Shown piece by piece: positions 24,965-33,089 of a stretch of DNA of 64,000 bases. Position 1 is the first letter of the stretch; every line of letters starts with the position of its first letter. The stretch spans positions 8,266 to 72,265 of the forward strand of contig VSOH01000306.1 of assembly GCA_009774735.1 (NCBI GenBank), written 5' to 3'. Source of the DNA: Clostridiales bacterium. Its GTDB lineage: Bacteria > Bacillota_A > Clostridia > Oscillospirales > Acutalibacteraceae. The position numbers and the translations under genes were made by a program. The notes beneath the pieces are model-generated. The model did not search any database. It was not told the DNA's origin and worked only from the letters and a program-made list of their open reading frames with translations.

Positions 24965-26629
24965 ATGGCACAATCATCAGACATATTCAGTTCAAAGGTC
25001 AAGCCTATCATGGATAAGGTCTTTGCTGACTTACAGAGTAAACGAGCAGACGAACTTGAAGCAAAATCAACATCTCTGCCCGGACTTATGGTAGGTGCGG
25101 CTGGTCCTGATGGTGGAATGGCTGCTATGGATGCCTACACCAATACTGTGCGGATGACTGGAGAATGGAACTCCAAGACCACTGAGGACTATATCGCAAT
25201 GGTCAAGAAGGAGTTGAAGAAACAGAACATCAAGGTTGATGCTGTCATGGAGAAGAAGATGGTCGATTACCTGATTCAGAAGGAAATCCCCAAGAGTTCA
25301 GCCGAATACATCCTGAGGAAGGCTGCTGAAGGAACCATCTTCTCACTCCCTCAAACCGTGAACAGGTCTGCATTGGAAGACCACATCCACAACGAAGCTG
25401 AGCGACGCTATGACCCTTCACTCATAGAGGTTGCCACATCAAGCATCCTAAGTTGGGCAAGCAATGCTGCTACCACTATGGGTATTGGCGGTTTCTGGGG
25501 ACAGACGGCTACCGATGTTGCCGTTGAAGGCATGAACCATGTTTCCAACAAGGAGGATTCCTACCTTGCTACCCAAAAGGCTCAGGCTCAGAAGGATTAT
25601 AAGACTGCCGAGAAAAAATCTGTCACCATTCCCAAATGGATGCTCACGCAGATGGGCTTTGACAGAATCGGCAATGCAAAGGATGCAGACCTAAATAAAG
25701 CATTAAAATGGGCAACCAGTAATGCCAACATCTATCGCAATAAGGTTAATGCAGCCATAGAAAAAGGAGAAAGAACTGTCAAGGGAAGCTCTACCAAGGC
25801 TGACATGAGCATCACCGATGCTACGATTCGCGCCAAACAGTACGAAGCCTTTGTGACTGCCATCAAGAAGGATCAGACGGAAAGAAAGACTCTGAGCGCA
25901 AGCATTGTTACACAGTCCTCCGCGATTGCAGAAGCACCAGAGGAAACTGCGCCAGCAACAGAAAATACTTCCCAATCTATCCAACAAGAGCATATGCAAG
26001 CTGATTCACAGCAGACTCAGAGCAGTCAGGACGGATGGAATAACCTTATCGGTTCTATTGGTCTGGAAGGTGTCGGTGACACCATGAATCACCTTGGTTT
26101 CACACTTGCCAACCTTCCTGATATGCTTTTGGGAATCTTCACAGGCAAGACCAAGTCCATTGGTATGAACCAGAGTACGATGATGCCATTAGCCGCCATC
26201 ATTGCCGGAACCTTCATCAAGAATCCGCTATTGAAGTTCCCTATGATGCTATGGGGAGGAGCCAATCTCGTGAACAAGATGGGTCAGGAAGCCCTTGCCG
26301 AACATCGTGGAACGGCAAACAGCCAAGGAGCAGAAGCAAAAACGACATACAAGCAATATCCTCATGAACTCCTTGACAAAAGGATTACCAACCCTGTAAT
26401 AGAGGGAGATAAACTCATACTGAACATTGATAATGTTCCAAGAATAGTAACGTTGACACCTGTCATGCTCGATGCGTATAACCAGGGAGCCTTACCGCTC
26501 AATGTCATAGCAAACCGTGTACTCTCCAAGAGTGACGCACAGCAGACACAGAATGTGGAGCAGACTCAGCACGCATCCCAGAGATACGAGCAGAGTCAGG
26601 TACAGGAGCAGTCACGTGGTATCAGATAA
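24965..26629 (+). CDS. Large hypothetical transfer-operon protein with RGIR tail
   Basis: The 554-residue protein is mostly helical with a low-complexity linker (about 310-355, A/E/T/Q-rich). A hydrophobic region at about 400-440 (MPLAAIIAGTFIKNPLLKFP) could insert in a membrane. After another Q-rich stretch it ends SQVQEQSRGIR, similar to the basic tails of neighbours. Near the end, VIEGDKLILNIDNVPRIVTL is a beta-hairpin domain also present in related operon proteins of such elements. No enzymatic motif is seen. No signal peptide. Confidence 0.55.
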   Translation: MAQSSDIFSSKVKPIMDKVFADLQSKRADELEAKSTSLPGLMVGAAGPDGGMAAMDAYTNTVRMTGEWNSKTTEDYIAMVKKELKKQNIKVDAVMEKKMVDYLIQKEIPKSSAEYILRKAAEGTIFSLPQTVNRSALEDHIHNEAERRYDPSLIEVATSSILSWASNAATTMGIGGFWGQTATDVAVEGMNHVSNKEDSYLATQKAQAQKDYKTAEKKSVTIPKWMLTQMGFDRIGNAKDADLNKALKWATSNANIYRNKVNAAIEKGERTVKGSSTKADMSITDATIRAKQYEAFVTAIKKDQTERKTLSASIVTQSSAIAEAPEETAPATENTSQSIQQEHMQADSQQTQSSQDGWNNLIGSIGLEGVGDTMNHLGFTLANLPDMLLGIFTGKTKSIGMNQSTMMPLAAIIAGTFIKNPLLKFPMMLWGGANLVNKMGQEALAEHRGTANSQGAEAKTTYKQYPHELLDKRITNPVIEGDKLILNIDNVPRIVTLTPVMLDAYNQGALPLNVIANRVLSKSDAQQTQNVEQTQHASQRYEQSQVQEQSRGIR

Positions 26630-26702
26630 GAAAACAGGCAGAGAGGAAGCCTCTGACCATTATAGTTTACATGTTTTATCAACCATTTAATGATTATGAA
26701 CA

Positions 26703-28862
26703 ATGGCAGATGAAAAAGTTATTCAGAAATCGGGCATAGAGAGACAGACAGAGATTCTGGCTGCCGCTCTTGAAAAAGCCCAGACAAACGGCGGTGTTCT
26801 TCTGAACGCAAGTCAGAAGTCTTATCCTCGTCTGTTTGACAAAGGAATGATAGTCAGTCCTGCTAATGCCCTTATCATGGCTATCCACAGTGATAATGGC
26901 GAGTTTAAAACCAACAACTACACGCTCTTCAATCGAACCCAGCAGCGTGGTGAAGCCATCCGTCGTGGTCAGAAAGGTGTTCCCTTTACTTGGGTTACTA
27001 ACGAGTATGCCAGCAAGGAGAATCCTGAGGAGAAAATCTCCAAGGCTGAGTACTACAAACTTTCAGAGGATGACAAGGCAAAGTTTCAGGTCAGTCCCAA
27101 GCAAGAGACTTATACGCTCTTCAACATTGACCAGTCAACGATGCCAAGTGTCCACAAGGAAGACTACGAGGCTCAGGTGAAGGAGTACGGAGGCAAGGAG
27201 CAGTCTGAAGCCTACATGAGTGCAGAAGACCGCCAGCTTCGTATGGATGTCAACCAGTTCATCTTGAACATCAGAGACAACCTTGTGCCTATCCGCAAGG
27301 AAGCATCAGGTTTCAGTCTCTACGATGACAAGAAGGATGCCGTTCTCATCCCTTCTCTGAAGACCTTCGAGAGTTACAACGACTACGTTCAGGAAACTGC
27401 ACGTCTTGTTGCGATGGCGGCAGGTTCACCTCAGCGTCTTGGCAGAGAAGGTTTCTTCCGTCCTGACGGAGATACCCCTTCTTTGAAAGCACAGACCAAG
27501 GAGATAATGACTCACGAGTTGGTGTCAGCTATCAAGATGCTGGATTTCGGACTTCCTGCAAAGATGAGAGAGGAAACTTTACGTTCCACCGTTCCCAATG
27601 CTTTGCAATTCATGAAGGAAGATCCAAAGTTCACCGAGGAACTTCTTCATGATGTCAACCGCACAGTCGGCATGATCAAGAAGGCAGAGAGTGGCGAGAA
27701 GATTAAGCTCAAGGAGCCTGTACAGACTCCTCAGCAGAAGTGGGACAAGAACTTCCCTATGGAGAACGTACCTGACAAGTTCCAGGGTGTTGTCATGGTG
27801 AAGGACGATGAAGGCAAGTGGACACTTACTGCCAAGGCAGAGAATGAGCCTCGTTTTGCCATCCATCCTACCTACGAGGATGTAAGTCTTTTCTTTGATG
27901 TCATCAAGAACGACCAGGACGAAGCCCATGTCAAGGAGTTCCGTACTCAGATTGCTCAGAAGTATTACCAGGAACTCGCCAAAGACCCTTCAAAGGGTGT
28001 TGACCTGTTCACAAGTAATGCCAGCAAGGAAGCTCTCGACCTTATCACGAAGGTCAACGCTTTCAAGTCGAAGGATTCCAAGGTGTATCTCGTCGCCACC
28101 ATTGGTGATGAGAGACAGCAGCCAGTAGAACTTTCGTCTGAGCTCTGGCAACGTCTCTACCTTGCCGACAACAAGAGAGACTACAAGCCACATCTTGCAG
28201 CCATCCTTTATCCTGAAGTCCTTGCTGCGAAACTTGAAGAAGCGAAGCAAGCAACCTCCATCAAGGTTGATGGCACGCCACAACATGAGGAGAAGGAGCA
28301 TCAGGACTACCATCAGAACCTCGATTTACAGGCTGAGAAGGAGAAGCTTGAAGAGATGAAGCGTCAGAACTCTCCTGAGCAGAAGGAAAAAGAGAAGCAG
28401 GAGGAGAAAGCCAAGGAGGAAGCCACCAAAGCCGAGACCAAGGCTGTTGCTGCTATAGCACTCAGTCCTATGCTCAAGCAGTTCCTCGACCTGAAGAAGA
28501 AGCATCCCGATGCACTCCTTCTTTTCCGCTGTGGCGACTTCTACGAGACCTACATGCAGGATGCTGAGAAATCTTCAAAGATTCTGGGCATTACTCTTAC
28601 CAAGAGTAGCAAGACCAAGGATCCTGACGGCAAGCCTCTCGCAATGGCAGGTTTCCCTTACCATGCTCTCGACACCTATCTTCCTAAGCTCATCCGTGCC
28701 GGTCAGCGTGTTGCTATCTGCGACCAGATAGAGGCACCGAAGGAAACCACCAAGCGTGGTATCACCGAGACCATTGCACCTACGGAGAAGCAGGAGGTCA
28801 AGCAGGAGGCTACCAAGGCTAAGCCCGAGGAACAGACTCAGCATCAGAGTTTTCACCGCTAA
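26703..28862 (+). CDS. ArdC-like protein without protease motif, fused to MutS domain I
   Basis: The 719-residue protein starts with an ArdC-type ssDNA-binding region (about 50-165; NYTLFNRTQQRGEAIRRGQK, then ETYTLFNIDQSTM). The following metallopeptidase-like part lacks the HExxH motif: where ArdC has HEMSHASGSESRL, this protein reads ARLVAMAAGSPQRL. Residues about 590-690 are a MutS domain I (LLLFRCGDFYETYMQDAEKS, KPLAMAGFPYHALDTYLPKL, VAICDQIEAP), including the F-Y-E that reads mismatches in MutS. The Q/E/K-rich end finishes in HQSFHR. It probably binds transferred single strands, but this is inferred. Confidence 0.72.
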   Translation: MADEKVIQKSGIERQTEILAAALEKAQTNGGVLLNASQKSYPRLFDKGMIVSPANALIMAIHSDNGEFKTNNYTLFNRTQQRGEAIRRGQKGVPFTWVTNEYASKENPEEKISKAEYYKLSEDDKAKFQVSPKQETYTLFNIDQSTMPSVHKEDYEAQVKEYGGKEQSEAYMSAEDRQLRMDVNQFILNIRDNLVPIRKEASGFSLYDDKKDAVLIPSLKTFESYNDYVQETARLVAMAAGSPQRLGREGFFRPDGDTPSLKAQTKEIMTHELVSAIKMLDFGLPAKMREETLRSTVPNALQFMKEDPKFTEELLHDVNRTVGMIKKAESGEKIKLKEPVQTPQQKWDKNFPMENVPDKFQGVVMVKDDEGKWTLTAKAENEPRFAIHPTYEDVSLFFDVIKNDQDEAHVKEFRTQIAQKYYQELAKDPSKGVDLFTSNASKEALDLITKVNAFKSKDSKVYLVATIGDERQQPVELSSELWQRLYLADNKRDYKPHLAAILYPEVLAAKLEEAKQATSIKVDGTPQHEEKEHQDYHQNLDLQAEKEKLEEMKRQNSPEQKEKEKQEEKAKEEATKAETKAVAAIALSPMLKQFLDLKKKHPDALLLFRCGDFYETYMQDAEKSSKILGITLTKSSKTKDPDGKPLAMAGFPYHALDTYLPKLIRAGQRVAICDQIEAPKETTKRGITETIAPTEKQEVKQEATKAKPEEQTQHQSFHR

Positions 28863-28873
28863 CAGTCACTCAC

Positions 28874-28905
28874 GGAGTAAGGGAATGTGACAGGTTCCCT
28901 TCTCC
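28874..28905 (+). terminator. Hairpin between the pseudo-ArdC gene and the hydrolase fusion
   Basis: GGAGTAAGGGAA (28874-28885) pairs with TTCCCTTCTCC (28895-28905) with one bulged T and a 9-base loop. No T tract follows, so it may be an attenuator or an mRNA-processing/stability hairpin rather than a full terminator. Confidence 0.4.
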
Positions 28906-28911
28906 ACTCTG

Positions 28912-28947
28912 AGTAACACAAGTAATATGAATAACATCAGTAACAAC
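28912..28947 (+). repeat. 9-bp tandem repeat array, copy 4
   Basis: Four units: AGTAACACA, AGTAATATG, AATAACATC, AGTAACAAC, then seven bases to the ATG at 28955. It follows the hairpin at 28874-28905. Confidence 0.7.
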
Positions 28948-28954
28948 GTAAACT

Positions 28955-30589
28955 ATGGCAACATCAGCATCCCGACAGCAGTACATTGAAGCCAATGCAG
29001 AGGCGGCGATGGAACAGATGCGAAGATATGGCATTCCTGCTTCCGTCACCCTTGCACAGGGAATCATAGAGTCTGCCAATGGCAAGAGTACTCTGGCACA
29101 GACGGCGAACAACCATTTCGGTGTCAAGGGAACATACAATGGCGCATACGTTCTTGCCAATGATGACAAGCCTAACGAGAAGTTCAAGAAGTACGATTCT
29201 GTTGCCCAAAGCTATGAGGATCATTCCAAGGTGCTGATGGCAAGCCGTTACACGCAATACACGAAGAATCTTGCGCATGATGACTACAAAGGATGGGCAG
29301 CAGCCATCAAGAAAGGTGGCTATGCTACAGCCTCGAACTATGTAGGAACTATCGTCAGCGTTGTGGAGAGCAATAATCTCCAGAAATACGACCAGATGGT
29401 CTTGGAACAGATGAAGAAGGAAGGAAAGTCGTTCGGAGTAGAAGCTAATCCTCTCTCCGCACAAACTGGCAATCAGCAACCTTCTAAGTCATCAGGTCTC
29501 AAATCTACAGGTATGAATCTTCCTGAAGGCAAGTACAGTATGCCTATCATCAAGAATGAAACGTTGCTTGTCACATCAGCTTATGGGAAGCGTGAAGACC
29601 CTGTCAACAAAGGGAAATCGCAGATTCATCATGGCATTGACATCAACGCCCGGCATGACAGCATCCTCGCAACTGAAAACGGAGGTAAGGTTGTCAGCGT
29701 CAATCACAACACCAATACTGGAGGCGGTAAATCCATCACTGTTGAATACAGCCGTGAGGACGGCAGTAAGACCAGAGTGCAATATATGCACCTCTCGCAG
29801 ATTGATGTGAAGGTTGGTGATACCGTCAATGCAGGTCAGAAACTTGGCGTTACTGGCAATACCGGCACAAGAACCACTGGCGAACACCTTCATTTCGGAG
29901 TCATCAATGTAGATGCTGAAGGCAAGCAGCAATGGGTAAATCCTGCTGCCTATCTTGCTGAAATCAATGCCAAAGGCAAACTCGGTCAGCATGTCAGCCT
30001 GAAGAACGGTACAGACCTATTGGCTCAGTATCAGTCAAGTTTATCCAATAGCAATCAGCCCGAAACATCGGAAGAAGTTCAGCAGACAAACCAGGAAGAA
30101 CTCACTCCCGACAACTGGATGAAGATGCTTATGGCATCGGAAGGTCTCGGCACAGGAGAAGGAGGCGGTCTTTTTGATTCCATCATGAAGATGTTTATGA
30201 CCATGATGATGTTGGTGATGAGCATGGAGAACAAGAGCAAGGAGGAAAAGATGGAAGCCATTGCCGATGCTGTCATCAACCAGAAGATAGACATCAGCAG
30301 TATGGTTCCTAACCTCCAATCCGCAGAACTCTCGATAAAAACCAGTGGTGTGAATAAGTCTGCCGTGCTCACTACCAATGATGGGAAGCATGAGTATCGA
30401 ACAGAACTCACAGAGCAACAGACAAACCAACTGTCTCAGATTCTGCATTCTGACATGGATGATGAAGCCAAGAAGCAGCGTATAGGAACATTCGTTAGCA
30501 GTATTTCCTTCACCCAACAGGCATCACAGAACTACGAGCAGATTTCCGCTCAGCAACAGTCACAGGAGCAGCAACTCCAAAGAAAATAG
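28955..30589 (+). CDS. Glucosaminidase-M23 fusion, two peptidoglycan-hydrolase domains
   Basis: The 544-residue protein joins a glucosaminidase (about 8-155; VTLAQGIIESANGKSTLAQ, NNHFGVKG, ASNYVGTIV) with an M23 domain (about 195-330; IHHGIDINARHDS, VQYMHLSQI, TGEHLHFGVIN). Both active-site sets look intact. There is no signal peptide, in contrast to the two exported hydrolases at 14116-15576. A hydrophobic segment at about 408-425 (KMFMTMMMLVMSM) and a Q-rich tail ending QLQRK follow. It resembles lytic enzymes secreted by the transfer channel itself, perhaps acting in the recipient wall. Confidence 0.8.
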   Translation: MATSASRQQYIEANAEAAMEQMRRYGIPASVTLAQGIIESANGKSTLAQTANNHFGVKGTYNGAYVLANDDKPNEKFKKYDSVAQSYEDHSKVLMASRYTQYTKNLAHDDYKGWAAAIKKGGYATASNYVGTIVSVVESNNLQKYDQMVLEQMKKEGKSFGVEANPLSAQTGNQQPSKSSGLKSTGMNLPEGKYSMPIIKNETLLVTSAYGKREDPVNKGKSQIHHGIDINARHDSILATENGGKVVSVNHNTNTGGGKSITVEYSREDGSKTRVQYMHLSQIDVKVGDTVNAGQKLGVTGNTGTRTTGEHLHFGVINVDAEGKQQWVNPAAYLAEINAKGKLGQHVSLKNGTDLLAQYQSSLSNSNQPETSEEVQQTNQEELTPDNWMKMLMASEGLGTGEGGGLFDSIMKMFMTMMMLVMSMENKSKEEKMEAIADAVINQKIDISSMVPNLQSAELSIKTSGVNKSAVLTTNDGKHEYRTELTEQQTNQLSQILHSDMDDEAKKQRIGTFVSSISFTQQASQNYEQISAQQQSQEQQLQRK

Positions 30590-30613
30590 TATTCACCATT
30601 TTATACAGCAATT

Positions 30614-31246
30614 ATGATACGAGCAGACGTAACAGCTATTGGCACCATCAAACGTGCCGCTACTATCAGGACTGACAAGAACAATCAGCCTTATTTGTCT
30701 TTCATTCTGGGCATTACGCTTACAGACTCCAAGGGAAGCGCGAAGGACATTGAACTCTTCGTGATGGACACCAAGGGTAAGCAAAGTGACATTTCCCTCT
30801 ATTCGGAGAAGAAGCGAGTTTCGGTGAAGGGCAGCATGAATATCCGCACCAAGGGCGAGGAACTTGCCTATTACATCAACGCAGAGAGCATCACCACCAA
30901 GGAGGTGGCAGAACTTGACTCCATCGATGGCGACCTGCGTTTTGTCGGTTTTCTGCGCAAAGACAAAGTCTGTGAGGAGAAGACAGACCGTAACGGCAAG
31001 CCGTACCTCATTTTCTCTGCCTATTCTTCAGAGAAAGTTGGCGACAGTTTCGTCAACACATGGGTCAACTTCCGTCGTTTCCCAGAGAAGGATACAGGTA
31101 TCGAGACCGTCAAGCCTGAATGGATGCAGCCAAAGGCTCATGTAATCATTGATGGCGACCTGCATCTGGAGTACTACGGTGGTAAGGTACGTATTTCCAG
31201 CCGTGTGAAAGACATGAGCCTGTGGGAAAAGAAATCACGTGACTAA
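30614..31246 (+). CDS. SSB-like protein with two OB folds
   Basis: This 210-residue protein reads as two OB-fold units. Unit 1 (about 1-105) has GTIKRAATIRTDKNNQPYLS, IELFVMDTKGKQ, and VKGSMNIRTKG. Unit 2 (about 110-205) has VGFLRKDKVCEEKTDRNGKP, SFVNTWVNFRRFPEK and VIIDGDLHLEYYGGK. The spacing matches single-stranded-DNA-binding folds. It is placed between the hydrolase fusion and ArdC and could protect single strands during transfer. There is no acidic SSB-type C-terminal tip, so it is not the housekeeping SSB. Confidence 0.65.
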   Translation: MIRADVTAIGTIKRAATIRTDKNNQPYLSFILGITLTDSKGSAKDIELFVMDTKGKQSDISLYSEKKRVSVKGSMNIRTKGEELAYYINAESITTKEVAELDSIDGDLRFVGFLRKDKVCEEKTDRNGKPYLIFSAYSSEKVGDSFVNTWVNFRRFPEKDTGIETVKPEWMQPKAHVIIDGDLHLEYYGGKVRISSRVKDMSLWEKKSRD

Positions 31247-31274
31247 CCGTCTGACAAGATAAAAAGATAATCCT

Positions 31275-32534
31275 ATGGCAAGTAAGAATCAAAACTCAAA
31301 CGCAAGAAGCGCAGAGGACAGAGCATTGGATTTGTTCGCAGATCTCATGATTGAGAAGATCCAGAATATCCAGCAAGACTGGAAGAAGCCTTGGTTCACC
31401 CCTCAGTCAGCGCAACTTCCTCGTAATCTGAGCGGAAGACAGTATAACGGTTTCAATAGTATCGTACTGATGATGATGCAGGAGAAGCATGGGTGGCAGA
31501 CTTCACGCTATGCAACCTTCGACCGTATCTCCGCTATGAACTATCAGAAGGACAAGGAAGGAGGTAGAGTTCATGCCGTTGACAAAGACGGCGAGAAACT
31601 TCCTCTTGTCAGCGTCAACAAGGGCGAGAAGAGTACCCCCGTGATGCTGACCACGTTCACCTGTGTCAACAGTGAGACAAAGGAGCGCATCAAGTATGAC
31701 GATTATAAATTGTTGAGCGAGGACGAGCGAGCAAAATACAATGTCTATCCGAAGCTCCAGGTCTATAACGTCTTCAATCTCGACCAGACGAACCTGAAAG
31801 AGGCACGTCCAGAGATGTATCAGAAGTTCCTTGATGAGACCGATGGTCAGAAGTTCCAATCCAGCGAGGGCATGAAGGATTTCCCTGCCATCGATGCAAT
31901 GATAGCAAAAGACCTTTATGTCTGTCCTATCAAACCCACCTTCGGCGATGATGCTTATTACAGCATTTCGAAGGACGAAATTGTCATCCCAGAGAAGAAG
32001 CAATTCACTGATGGTGAGGCATTTTATTCAAATCTTCTCCATGAGATGAGTCACGCCTCTGGAAGCGAATCTCGCCTGAACAGATTGCGTCCGGCATCGT
32101 TCGGAAGTGCTGAATATTCGAGAGAGGAACTGGTCGCAGAATTGACTGCAGCACTCGTTTCATCACAGCATGGAATGACCAAGGGCATCAAGGCAGATTC
32201 AGCCGCTTACCTCAAGTCATGGCTTGACCAGTTGCACCAAGAACCCGACTTTATCAAGACCGTTCTCATGGATGTCAAGAAGTCCTCTTCATTCATCAAT
32301 CAGCGCATTGATGCTGTTCAGATGAAGTTGGAAAAGGATGGTTGGGAAGCAGATTTCTCGGAGGTTCGTGAGCAGAACAAGACCTACATGTCATCATTCA
32401 GCAATGACAAGGGCAAGACAGCTACCGCCACAGAGCAACAGACTCAGAGCGAGGAGCAGAGCAAGCCAGAAGTTAAGGAGCAAGCCGAGGAGATTGCCGC
32501 CAAGAATGTAGCACAGCCTCGATTTCACAGATAG
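31275..32534 (+). CDS. ardC: ArdC antirestriction protein (ssDNA-binding and zincin domains)
   Basis: The 419-residue protein has the two-domain ArdC architecture. The N-terminal ssDNA-binding part (about 10-165) has KPWFTPQSAQLPRNLSGRQY, then YNVFNLDQTN. The C-terminal zincin part carries the metal motif HEMSH (256-260) followed by YSREELVAELTAALV with the third ligand. ArdC proteins counter restriction of incoming DNA, and ArdC of pSa is reported to travel to the recipient. The last 45 residues are T/Q/E-rich and end in QPRFHR, close to the tail of the 719-residue paralogue. Confidence 0.85.
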   Translation: MASKNQNSNARSAEDRALDLFADLMIEKIQNIQQDWKKPWFTPQSAQLPRNLSGRQYNGFNSIVLMMMQEKHGWQTSRYATFDRISAMNYQKDKEGGRVHAVDKDGEKLPLVSVNKGEKSTPVMLTTFTCVNSETKERIKYDDYKLLSEDERAKYNVYPKLQVYNVFNLDQTNLKEARPEMYQKFLDETDGQKFQSSEGMKDFPAIDAMIAKDLYVCPIKPTFGDDAYYSISKDEIVIPEKKQFTDGEAFYSNLLHEMSHASGSESRLNRLRPASFGSAEYSREELVAELTAALVSSQHGMTKGIKADSAAYLKSWLDQLHQEPDFIKTVLMDVKKSSSFINQRIDAVQMKLEKDGWEADFSEVREQNKTYMSSFSNDKGKTATATEQQTQSEEQSKPEVKEQAEEIAAKNVAQPRFHR

Positions 32535-32574
32535 CAGAACGCTCAATCCCGAAAGGAATCCTGTCATCATCCGT

Positions 32575-33069
32575 GTGGATGGCGTACCGATAATCTCTGC
32601 CACTCATTACTATGAGGGCAACAACAGAGAGATAGCCAAGCGTATGAAGGTTGGTGAGACAGAAGCACTTGACTGTGCAGCACTTACCATGATACCGCTT
32701 ATCCCTAGGCACTCAGTACTCGTTCCAATCCCAGGTCATGAAGGAAAAGCCAAGCAGACGCTACAACTCTGCAAGGCTATTTCCTCCTACACAGGAATCC
32801 CTGTAGCTGATGTACTGCAAGGCAAAAGCCGCGAGTCGAACTATGATGCCAAGCACGAAGGCAAAGGTCTGACGGAGAAAGATATGGGATTCCGAAAGGT
32901 TTCCCAACTTCCTGAAGGCAAGATTCCTGTCTATGTGGACAATGTGGTGGACACAGCGACCACGGCAAAAGCTGCCTACCATGCCGTCGGCAAAGGAATG
33001 GTGGTCACATTTGCTATCAGCGACACGCTCTTCATGCAGAAGGAGCAGGTTCACGGTATGCACAGATAG
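32575..33069 (+). CDS. Phosphoribosyltransferase-like protein with HGMHR tail
   Basis: The product (at least 164 residues) has the type I phosphoribosyltransferase pattern: SVLVPIPGHEGKAKQTLQLC, and the PRPP-binding motif VYVDNVVDTATTAKAAYHA. Comparable domains act in DNA uptake (ComF) and nucleotide salvage. The only likely start is GTG at 32575, but the frame is open and protein-like back to 32512, overlapping the ArdC end; no ATG lies there. It may therefore be made by reinitiation or frameshifting after ardC. It ends QVHGMHR, the same five residues as the 22551 protein. Confidence 0.65.
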   Translation: MDGVPIISATHYYEGNNREIAKRMKVGETEALDCAALTMIPLIPRHSVLVPIPGHEGKAKQTLQLCKAISSYTGIPVADVLQGKSRESNYDAKHEGKGLTEKDMGFRKVSQLPEGKIPVYVDNVVDTATTAKAAYHAVGKGMVVTFAISDTLFMQKEQVHGMHR

Positions 33070-33089
33070 TTTATAACAATAATTACACA

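Noticed and set aside
26639..26655. Small hairpin AGAGG-AAG-CCTCT after the 24965 gene
   Set aside because: The stem is only five pairs with no T tract; too weak to call a terminator.
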